Assembly: GCA_012845835.1 (NCBI GenBank)
Contig: JABAKD010000021.1
Location: 7,135,506-7,199,505, forward strand
Length of the DNA stretch: 64,000 nt
DNA from: Undaria pinnatifida
Lineage: Eukaryota; Sar; Phaeophyceae; Laminariales; Alariaceae
Direction: 5' to 3'
The notes under the pieces were generated by a model that saw only the letters and a list, made by a program, of their open reading frames with translations, ran no database searches and had not been told where the DNA came from. Of the stretch, positions 35,449 through 44,212 are shown one piece after another. Made by a program: the position numbers and the translations under genes. Positions within the stretch are counted from its first letter, which is position 1, and each line of letters starts with the position of its first letter.

Positions 35449-35725
35449 GCACGTGCGTAGCAAGGTTTTTTAGATTTGCACGTAAATTCAATAGCGATTT
35501 TATGTATGGCGGCTCCCTATTTGCAGGTCCGCACAAAGCGACGGTTGCGCTGCCCAGACCAACCCAACCCCAGACCTGACCCTAACACTAACCCTGACCC
35601 CAACCCTAACCCCAAGCCTAACCCCAACCCCAACCCAACCCTTTGGGGGCTCGGAGTCTGCTCTCGAGGTCTGCAGGGGCAGCATTGAGCTTACGTGCAA
35701 ATCTGAAAACCTTGCACGTTCGTGC
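35449..35725. mobile_element. Inverted-repeat element carrying telomere-like repeats
   Basis: Imperfect inverted repeats of about 37 bases (35449-35485 and 35691-35725, with GATTTGCACGTAA and its complement) bound a 277-bp unit. Inside, 35558-35641 is a degenerate run of CCCTAA, CCCCAA and CCCTGA units. CCCTAA/TTAGGG is the telomere repeat of brown algae and many other eukaryotes. Either a MITE trapped a telomere tract or telomeric DNA was patched into a break. Confidence 0.7.
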
Positions 35726-36557
35726 AATGAAACGCCTGGTATGTGAAACACCTTCTACAGGTATATTCTAGTACGATACTGCCAGCTACTATTTTCATGC
35801 TTGTGTACGGTATATGCGTGATGCTGCAAGTGTGTAAACATATATCAAAGCACGAGACAAAATAAACATGACACAGGGGTTGCAGCCTATCCTAAATCCT
35901 AAGCGTGTATGCCAAAGTATGCCGGCAACCATGCAGAGCCCTTGTTTATGTTTCTTATTTCGATGGATGCCCTCTTCTACTCACAAGGTACATGCAACTT
36001 TCATGTGCCGCCAGTGTGTAGCCGCTTTGCTCTCGGCCCCGCCTGCCGCAATTGATACCCAGGTTTTACTGTGGGATCAGGTCAGCGAGCGGCCGGAGTG
36101 TCAACCGGGAGTAGGGTGGACGCCGGGTCTATCGCAGCACGTCGTACGACCACGGCAAGGGTGTTGTCTGCAGTGAACAGATGTCGCTCACAGCATGCAT
36201 ACGCACCATTATAATTGAATATTTCAAATACGTTGCTGTGAAGTCGACCAGTGGAGTGGCCGATACTTGTCTTTCGACACCCGCAACGTGATACGTCGGC
36301 CGGGTAGGAAGGGGGTGGACCGGCATAAACATGTGGAGAGCGTTTTGCATCAAAATGCGACAACACGAAAACATCTCTCACTATCCGGGTTTAAATCCCC
36401 GGTGAAGATTCCACAATCGATTGAACCCCCAGATTCCTCGGCTGTCAACAAACCTACACCATGATGCTCGGTCCACGCTCCACCGCCCCCTTTCCCTACA
36501 AGTACTCTGGTATCTCGTACAAGGTACCAGATATGAGAGCTACGACCGAAAGCGAAG

Positions 36558-37160
36558 GACCGCAGGCAGCACCTGGTTGAAATGCGCCTGCCCAGGGTTA
36601 GCAGCACTCGGCACGCGCTGCGTTGGTCCTAGCCCGAGAGGTGGTGACCTTCTCATGATATGTTTGCTCTTCTTCTAAAGGATAGATTTGCCGGTAACCA
36701 AAATAACGGTCTCCGTACGAGATGTAGCGATTTGGCATAGTCTCGTATGTATCGCGATTTATTGTAAGTGAGACATAGGCATGTTTATGTCGGGGCCTGG
36801 GGAGCGGTTTTTGGGCGCGGGCGTAGACGAGCGCAAACTGGCGCCTTCCTCTCTTCGCTGTTGATAGCAAACCTCACGAGTAGGTTAGCAAGACCGAGTC
36901 CAGCACAAGGGAGTCGGGGTTCTTGCTGGGAGCTTCAGCAGATCGAGGTAGTCGCTGGGTTGGCTAACCCAGCCAGCAGTTTGTGCCTCTCCCTTCTTCC
37001 TCTTCCTTTCCCCCCCGTCTTTCTTCCGAGTGACCGCAGGCAGCACCTAGCTAGTTGAAATGCGCTTGACCAGAGTTAGTAGTACTCGGCTCGCGCTGCG
37101 TTGGTCCTAGACCGAGAAACAGTGACCTTCTTGTGATATGTTTGCTCTTCTAGTAAAGAG
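36558..37160. repeat. ~125-bp direct repeat pair, 474 bp apart
   Basis: 36558-36682 and 37032-37160 share GACCGCAGGCAGCACCT, GCGCTGCGTTGGTCCTAG and GATATGTTTGCTCTTCT with scattered changes. The pair could be the ends of a tiny terminal-repeat element, but no TG...CA ends, primer site or purine tract were found. Confidence 0.7.
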
Positions 37161-37789
37161 GGCGACTACTGCTGCTGCTGTATCCAGGGTGGGGGGGGGG
37201 GTAACGGACAACAGGCATCCCGACTGCACCACGAGTAAGTAAACCGTGGCAGAGCAACGTCCCCTTTGTACATCGATTACTGCATTGCAATTGTGTAATT
37301 CGCGCACTAAATTCGCTAGTTGACTTGACGCTAAACGGTGTGGTTACTGATGGGCACCGTAGGTCGGTACTGTTGTACAGTGCGAGTAGCATGACAGGTA
37401 CGGTACATTGAATTGAAGTGCGGCATGATCATTCATCACGCAAATTTCAAATTTTGAACAGACTCCACATACATACGAGTACGGTGGACAGCGCGTTCTA
37501 ATCATACATGATCCAGAGCCGTTCTTCCTCATGAAGCACGCACGATGCAACACCAACCACTGATTGCTCGGCACATGAACAGCACCATCACAACCCGAGG
37601 AAAGCAAGGGGACGGTAGGCTAGGAGGGTATCATACCCCCCATTTTCTTTCCGAGCAGCATGATGACTAGACTAAATAATAAGTAAGTTTGGCGGCGTAA
37701 TTCGCGAACCACATCACTACCTGTACCACAGAAGAGCCCGTCAAAGCTGAAATAAACCAGCAAAAGTTGCACCCCCTAGATATGCAAGG

Positions 37790-37890
37790 CAATGGGGTAG
37801 GTATGCTGTACCTACTCGCGCGAGAGGCCCAGAGCCACTGGTGGTATAGAACGCCCTGACGGCACCCCCCCCTAAACTAGCCTGGGACAT
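37790..37890 (+). repeat. Palindrome-core short repeat, copy 5
   Basis: The core CTCGCGCGAG (37814-37823) is followed by CAGAGCCACTG and later CCCCCCCTAAACTAGCCTGGG. It is the most diverged member and the only one outside the beta-helix gene. Confidence 0.55.
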
Positions 37891-37897
37891 CACCTGA

Positions 37898-38085
37898 ACT
37901 GGATTTCTACTGCGGTCTGCCGCATTTCCAGCATTTCCAGGGAATTTGGCTTGATTCGGCGAAATAATGCGGTGTCTTACAAAGTATACGAAGCATTGGG
38001 TCTTGACTGGATTTCTTCCGTGGACTGCAGCATATCCAGCGAGTTTGGTTTGATTCGGCATAATGCGGCATCGTACGAAGTACCC
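37898..38085. repeat. ~100-bp tandem duplication
   Basis: Two adjacent units share CTGGATTTCT, CTTGATTCGGC and TAATGCGG in order, with a few indels. No function seen. Confidence 0.75.
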
Positions 38086-39447
38086 TTTTGTAGCGTATAC
38101 AATCGAACTAGCAAATAAAAACCAGTAATAATGACGCGTATCCATGAGACCCGGGCTTCGATCCATTATGGTAAAAACATCCAGCTCATCAGCCGCCTAT
38201 TTTGGGTCGTGGTCATTCTTCTGAAATCGTCCTGCCAACCCTCTAACGGCATCCGCGGGAGTTATTCGTACGAGGAACTTGGGTGGAAAACGGGCGACCG
38301 ATCGTGTGTAGCTTATAAACACAGCATTTTGTGCCAAAATCGGGGGAATTCAAGGGACGCTTTAACTTTTTGTTTTTTCTTCGCCAAAAAACTTCCTCGA
38401 GATCGTAGCTTTTCCAAGAACAACAGAGGACAATCGATATTTCTCAACAATCTCTCTCCCTGCTTACCCGTGGTGGACGCGATGGACTGCCGTGTTCGGT
38501 TTATTGTTAAGATTGGGTTGTAACGTTCCGGCTCCGTCAATGATGTAGCCACGCTAGGCCATGGACTGTCCGCAGGATCTGACCGAGGAACTTCGAGTAG
38601 CTGGATGAAAAGTATACCCTGCGCTTGAACCAGCAACGTTTTTTTGTGGTCTTTGGATCTCCCTTTTATGATCTTCGGATCTCTCCCTTTCATGACCTTC
38701 GGATCTCCCTGAATCTCCTGAAAGTAGCACCAAAGAAGCGACGAGCACGATCTACCGAACTACTGCGCGAACTGCGACGACATGGCGCCCGATTGCCGGC
38801 TGCTGTACTGCTAGCTTCGACTGTATAAATGTGTTGATCATTGTTGTGCTGCTGTGTGTAGCGTATACAGTACCTACCTGTGTGGTACTACTACTGTAGT
38901 TGTGTTCCTCTGCTGTCTGCTGTGTATGATGTGCCAGAGGTACTACTTTAACAACACACAGCAGTATTCAAACTACAGTATTCTTGCAGTATTAGGGTTT
39001 GTTGAACGCGGACAATCTGCATCTCCGATCATCAAAGCACGTCTAACATCAGAGGTACGTACTCCCTACATGCGATATCTTCGGCAGAGCTTCTCCATCT
39101 TCCCTCTCCATCCTCCCATCCGTACGGTGGGCCTACAAGGTAGATGCTTGTATATATTTTTTCGCGGTTTGTCACAGGACACGGGTCAAGCAGTTGGTAC
39201 AACATGGGTGATGAAGGCGCACGAACAAAGCCAGCACGACGAGAAGAAGGAAGAAGGGTTGACGGTTTGTTATTTGTGCGTGCACAGGACCCATCGAGAC
39301 TGGCCTTGGTGCCGTGTGCGTTGAGAGCCGCGGACAAAAACGTACGTAAATAACGTAAAATGCTTGCTTGTCTTCAACATCAACTTGAGAAAACACCACC
39401 CTACACTAACGCCGTAGTAGTACGTATAGTCTACAAGGGCTTCGCTC

Positions 39448-39470
39448 GCGGGCGGCTGGGCGCCGCCCGC
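39448..39470. repeat. 9-bp GC hairpin, second family member
   Basis: GCGGGCGGC, a 5-base loop and the exact complement. The left flank TACAAGGGCTTCGC matches that of the hairpin at 5343 (14 bases with one change), and the right flank GCTTGCGGAAGG resembles it. The flanks are kept while the stem differs. Confidence 0.75.
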
Positions 39471-40004
39471 TACGCTTGCGGAAGGAGGAATAGACATTCA
39501 GTAGAAAGGCGGAAAAGAAGCACAAATGGCGCAACTGGCGACTTGAAAATGCCAAGAGGTCCATATATAGTACAACGGTACAGGATAGAGACGATTATGA
39601 TTATGAGTTTGTTATTATCATCCATTCGCCCAATCCATGATGGGCAAGTCGGAGGACTTCCTTGGCATATCCTTCCACCTCTCAGGTAGCACCTATCTAT
39701 GTAGGTCCTGTACACTTATTAATAGCTCTCTCTCTAAGTCGATCATCAACAATAAATTATCGCAGTGCATAAACACCAGGCACGCGCTTGTCAAGGATAG
39801 AGACAGGAAAACTACAACTTAAGATGTAAAGGAGCGCAGTGCCAAAAAAAACATGCTGGAAGCAGGAACTTGAACGCACACACCGCAAACATGTGAAGTA
39901 CATTTGTATCCCTGAAAGACGAAGAGCACGCATTTAGGCATAGTTCTCAAAAAACGATGCTGGTATAATAAACCACAACTTAACGTTCTATAAAGAACGT
40001 GCTG

Positions 40005-40109
40005 TCAACATTGCTTCCGAAGGAGCATGCAGGCTTGCTTGGACTCTTCCTCCTCAGCGGAGGTACCCAGCACCTTGCACTCTTGTTTTTTGTCGATGGT
40101 CTTGTGGAT
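40005..40109 (-). CDS. Cys-rich gene, possible last exon
   Basis: Reading from a GTGGACAG acceptor, 34 codons run in frame to a TGA. The peptide is charged (TSAEEEESK) and contains three cysteines. Its phase-0 entry fits the exit of the exon at 40757-40924. A TRIM insertion lies a few dozen bases upstream, in the proposed intron. The product is not recognised; the link to the other exons is inferred from phase and order only. Confidence 0.4.
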   Translation of the reverse strand: MHKTIDKKQECKVLGTSAEEEESKQACMLLRKQC

Positions 40110-40151
40110 CTGTCCACAAACGTTGAAGCAGGGCGGGAGAACGTCGATAAG

Positions 40152-40520
40152 TGTCAAGGAATTAGTGGGGTATTAGTCCGTTTGACCACTTGCACAGGTT
40201 AACCAATAGCTTACCCAAACTAAGCCTTATAACACTCTCCCCCCCTTAAACGGCGGGATAGAAGGTCGGCCGTATATACGGGCGGACCTGTCATTTATCC
40301 AAGCCGTTTCATTTCCTGGGTAAACCGGGGAGAGTATTTTTCAAGTTCGCCATGGGAAAATCTGAAAAAGTTTTTTATGGTGGATGTGGGGATCGAACCC
40401 ACGACCCAAAAACCCATGGTCCGTCGACGACGCCATTTGTTGAGGTATTAGTGGGGTATTAGTCCGTTTGACCACTTGCACAGGTTAACCAATAGCTTAC
40501 CCAAACTAAGCCTTATAACA
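40152..40520 (-). mobile_element. TRIM with 83-bp LTRs and tRNA-like interior
   Basis: Two 83-bp direct repeats (40152-40234 and 40438-40520) both begin TG and end CA and are flanked by the perfect 4-bp duplication TAAG. On the minus strand the 5' LTR is followed by AA and TGGCGTCGTCGACGG (primer site), and the purine tract AAGGGGGGGAGAG directly abuts the 3' LTR. This is a whole terminal-repeat retrotransposon in miniature, with no coding capacity. Its interior also holds GTGGGTTCGATCCCCAC followed by ATCCACCA, a tRNA T arm plus acceptor end and thus a Pol III B-box-like sequence. The LTRs differ at only a few positions, so it is fairly young. Confidence 0.9.
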
Positions 40521-40580
40521 TAAGTATGTGTAAAAAAGTATTCGTACTTCTCTCCAGCAGACGTCGTAACCATCCAAATT

Positions 40581-41510
40581 ATTGGAGCTCCTTTCGCTGT
40601 TAGTAATTGTTGTGGTATTGTTGTACTTGCTCTTGGTACTTGGAAAAAGAGCCGCACTTCATAGACTATATCCGCACGCCATCCCCTAGTCTTGAGCAAG
40701 AGACATGGATGTCTCGACTCGTGACACACAGGACGCAAGATAAGAGTAGAACGTACCTCGATGTCGAACGCCCTCGTGGCACCGTGGGAATGGAATGCGG
40801 GATGTATATCGAGCAAGTGGTCGCCTGCCTTCTTCAGGAGGTCACCGACCTTGATGTCGCCGGTGCACTTCGTGTTTATGTCCTCGCCGACTTGGCGGCC
40901 CTCGGCGGCTGCTTCGCAGGCATTCTGCAAACGACAACAACGGATGGGAATACCTTGCGTTCAGTGAATGTTCAAAATAGTAAGGCCACGTAGCTGTCGT
41001 CGATTTCCAAAGTTGGAAAGGAAGTCGTACAATTTAACACTGCTGTTGTAATGAAAGCGGTCGTTTATGGGCAAAGCCCTGCCTGGTACCACAACGTTGC
41101 TAACACCTATGAAACCACCACTGGGACAGGAACGAACGGGATTCACAGTCGCAACTGGTAAGCGTAAGCCCCGGTATACTGCTATATAAGGCCTACCGGC
41201 GGAATACGGACAACGAAGGGTAAGAGACAGTACCTGCTGTATATATTGTTCGGTACTACTCTATTACTGCTGCTATCAACACTATTACGACCGACGTGTA
41301 CTGCGATTCCTGAAGAGGTTGCGCACCCTACTTGTACTCGTTAATACAAAGAGTTCATGTGGTTGTATGAAAAATGAGTAACAGTAGTAGTACACCGCGT
41401 CACTACATGAACAACTCGCTAACCCCAATCACGGGACTGCTCTCCAGCATCACCCAGGTTAACTTCAGCTTCTGTTTACTGCTATATATCAACCTCCAGT
41501 GTGTACTGCT
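40581..41510. repeat. 930-bp tandem duplication, copy 1 (uninterrupted)
   Basis: Starts ATTGGAGCTC and ends GTGTACTGCT, directly followed by the second copy at 41511. The two look more than 99% identical by eye. Copy 1 keeps the intact sequence across the site (about 41361-41365) where copy 2 holds the YR retrotransposon, so it is an in-window empty site. It includes one exon of the Cys-rich gene. Confidence 0.93.
40757..40924 (-). CDS. Cys-rich gene, duplicated exon, downstream copy
   Basis: Exactly 56 codons between a strong pyrimidine-tract acceptor (TCGTTTGCAG) and a consensus GTACGT donor, phase 0 at both ends. The peptide runs from NACEAAAEGRQVGEDI to HGATRAFDIE. No domain recognised. 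Because the exon is phase-symmetric, its duplication can add 56 residues without breaking the frame. Confidence 0.55.
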
Positions 41511-41686
41511 ATTGGAGCTCCTTTCGCTGTTAGTAATTGTTGTGGTATTGTTGTACTTGCTCTTGGTACTTGGAAAAAGAGCCGCACTTCATAGACTATA
41601 TCCGCACGCCATCCCCTAGTCTTGAGCAAGAGACATGGATGTCTCGACTCGTGACACACAGGACGCAAGATAAGAGTGGAACGTAC

Positions 41687-41854
41687 CTCGATGTCGAACG
41701 CCCTCGTGGCACCGTGGGAATGGAATGCGGGATGTATATCGAGCAAGTGGTCGCCTGCCTTCTTCAGGAGGTCACCTACCTTGATGTCGCCGGTGCACTT
41801 CGTGTTTATGTCCTCGCCGACTTGGCGGCCCTCGGCGGCTGCTTCGCAGGCATT
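41687..41854 (-). CDS. Cys-rich gene, duplicated exon, upstream copy
   Basis: Same acceptor, donor and length as 40757-40924, with at most a couple of base differences (one gives a changed residue in the V-G-D region). If both copies are spliced, the protein has two nearly identical 56-residue blocks in tandem. Confidence 0.5.
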
Positions 41855-42292
41855 CTGCAAACGACAACAACGGATGGGAATACCTTGCGTTCAGTGAATG
41901 TTCAAAATAGTAAGGCCACGTAGCTGTCGTCGATTTCCAAAGTTGGAAAGGAAGTCGTACAATTTAACACTGCTGTTGTAATGAAAGCGGTCGTTTATGG
42001 GCAAAGCCCTGCCTGGTACCACAACGTTGCTAACACCTATGAAACCACCACTGGGACAGGAACGAACGGGATTCACAGTCGCAACTGGTAAGCGTAAGCC
42101 CCGGTATACTGCTATATAAGGCCTACCGGCGGAATACGGACAACGAAGGGTAAGAGACAGTACCTGCTGTATATATTGTTCGGTACTACTCTATTACTGC
42201 TGCTATCAACACTATTACGACCGACGTGTACTGCGATTCCTGAAGAGGTTGCGCACCCTACTTGTACTCGTTAATACAAAGAGTTCATGTGG

Positions 42293-42534
42293 TTTATTGT
42301 ATATCTCTCGAATTGCATTGTCATTATCGTTTCCTGAGTCGTGGGAGAGAGAGGTTCCTCCCCTCGGCCAGATACCTGTATCGCAGCTTCCTGCGATACC
42401 CTGAGTATCTCGACCACCCTATTTTACTGTCTCTCTCCCTACTATGATACCGGCCGGGTTCCTAACTAGTACGGCCTACAGTTGTCTCGGATGACCAAGC
42501 CTCCGAATGGTACGGTACCATTCGACTCCTCCAA
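42293..42534 (-). repeat. B2 split direct repeat
   Basis: Matches 42934-43175 over 242 bases. It contains two hairpins: GTATCGCAG with its complement around CTTC (42378-42399) and the near-palindrome GAATGGTAC-G-GTACCATTC (42505-42523). Confidence 0.92.
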
Positions 42535-42643
42535 TCTAACTCAAGTAAACCATAACGGAAAGTAAAAAAAAACATCCATAACCCCAGCTACTCTTGCCTC
42601 CCCCCCCCCCCCTTCGAAAGAAAAAAATGGGAGGGTGGGGCGG

Positions 42644-42935
42644 CAGAAAAGAAGGCACAAATACCTGGCTTGGATGGCCAAACCAGCGACTACCTCACGT
42701 CTGCCCGTGCTCGTCACAGGACCTCGTGCTTGCTCGTGCCCGACGTGGGGATGCTGACCTACACGCGATGCCTTTCTCGAAAGGACTGCGTGCAGGCCCT
42801 TCCATCCCCAAAACCAAACTTGCTCTATCCCAGTTCCCGATACAGACATGCCTCGGTATGTCTCCAATAAACCCTGCTTTGTCCGTTACTTCGTTTGCGG
42901 AGGCCGTTACTTCGTCTACGGACAAAACTACCCTT
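42644..42935 (-). repeat. A2 split direct repeat
   Basis: Matches 51245-51536 over about 292 bases. A 109-base unique spacer with a C run separates it from B2. Confidence 0.92.
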
Positions 42936-43175
42936 TATTGTATATCTCTCGAATTGCATTGTCATTATCGTTTCCTGAGTCGTGGGAGAGAGAGGTTCCT
43001 CCCCTCGGCCAGATACCTGTATCGCAGCTTCCTGCGATACCCTGAGTATCTCGACCACCCTATTTTACTGTCTCTCTCCCTACTATGATACCGGCCGGGT
43101 TCCTAACTAGTACGGCCTACAGTTGTCTCGGATGACCAAGCCTCCGAATGGTACGGTACCATTCGACTCCTCCAA
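42934..43175 (-). repeat. B1 split direct repeat
   Basis: Matches 42293-42534 and directly abuts A2 (they share the TT at the junction). Confidence 0.92.
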
Positions 43176-43215
43176 CACCGAGGTAATGTGAGACTACTGT
43201 TTCCCGTACTCTTAG

Positions 43216-44082
43216 TTATTTTCTACCCCATACTGTTCCTTCCCCCGGCTGTCTCTCCTTTGCCACCTTTGCCCTCGCAAGCTTACGTGACACCCTCGTG
43301 GAATCGTCTATGTTATTACGCGTGTACGCCTTGTACGCGTCGGACCTCCACCTCCCCTCTCTCTGGATCACTCGTTCCGATATGTCTCCCCCCGCCGCAA
43401 GCGTGGTCGCTCCTCCGATACGCAACGAGTGCAGGGCGAACTCATCGGGATTCCGACCTGACTTCGCCACCACCTCCTTGATTGCTCGTAAGGCACGGCC
43501 ATATCTAACCACTCTTACGGCCTTGCCACATCGATACGAGGCAAGGGGGGCGTGGTCGGGCAAACCAGGAAAACATGACATCAACTCCAACATAAGGGCA
43601 ACGGCCCCGCCGTCTGCCCTAAAGGACGACCTCGGCCCACGCACCTCGCTTCGAGTCCGCGCGAGCACACTTCCGACCTGTCCCTGATCACTCTTATGCC
43701 CCTTAAACCGCACCTCTACCTTGTCGGACTGTTGCCCCCGCGTGTTACCCAACTGTGTGCCGTTGGCGAAAAACGCCACGTCACCCCGCGTCAGGCAGTG
43801 CACAGGGTGCACCGCCCCCGAATCCGCGGCGAACATTTCGTCCGATCGCGTCAGCAGGGAGTAACTCAGACACAAACACAACCACAACACTTTCCCCTCC
43901 GGGCCCCACGTGGGAATGAGGGTTTCCCCCGCGAGAAGCATACCAAAAGACACCGGTAAGCGTGCGCGGCGTGGCGTTCCTGCCGTCACGTGGGCCCGTG
44001 CAATACCTCTGAGCGCACACTGGACCACGGGAGCCGTGATCGGCAGCTCCACTCCTACCCTCAACCGGTGGAAGTACTGCAC
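43216..44082 (-). CDS. Tyrosine recombinase of the YR element
   Basis: A 288-codon open stretch. Its C-terminal half has the phage-integrase-family box HSLRIGGATTLAAGG followed by GRWRSD.YKAYTR, matching the H-x-x-R and tyrosine regions of DIRS-order recombinases. Such enzymes join the circular cDNA to the target without staggered cuts. More YR-like sequence lies just upstream, overlapping the end of the RT frame; overlapping frames are common in this family. Confidence 0.85.
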   Translation of the reverse strand: MQYFHRLRVGVELPITAPVVQCALRGIARAHVTAGTPRRARLPVSFGMLLAGETLIPTWGPEGKVLWLCLCLSYSLLTRSDEMFAADSGAVHPVHCLTRGDVAFFANGTQLGNTRGQQSDKVEVRFKGHKSDQGQVGSVLARTRSEVRGPRSSFRADGGAVALMLELMSCFPGLPDHAPLASYRCGKAVRVVRYGRALRAIKEVVAKSGRNPDEFALHSLRIGGATTLAAGGDISERVIQREGRWRSDAYKAYTRNNIDDSTRVSRKLARAKVAKERQPGEGTVWGRK

Positions 44083-44212
44083 CGCCGCAAATTTCCGGAA
44101 ATCGTATTCGCCAGGTTACCTTCCGACGCACAACACCACGATGCAAACTCGATCAACGCCCAGGCCTTAGAACTCTCCGAATCACTCGACGCCAGAAACT
44201 CCTGACAACCCA

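Larger units (their letters stand above)
32895..40004. other. Intergenic, repeat-rich, no gene recognised
   Basis: Between the beta-helix start and the last exon of the Cys-rich gene I found no open frame with a recognisable domain or splice pattern. It holds a copy of the 170-bp repeat, a SINE-like segment, a telomere-repeat element, a 125-bp direct-repeat pair, a palindrome-core repeat near 37.8 kb, a tandem duplication and a GC hairpin, listed separately. Confidence 0.5.

Noticed and set aside
36558-37160. Second TRIM
   Set aside because: Direct repeats exist, but there are no TG/CA ends, target duplication, primer site or purine tract.
40381-40430. Possible tRNA gene
   Set aside because: The T arm and acceptor end are good, but no D arm or canonical anticodon arm fits, and the sequence is inside the TRIM.
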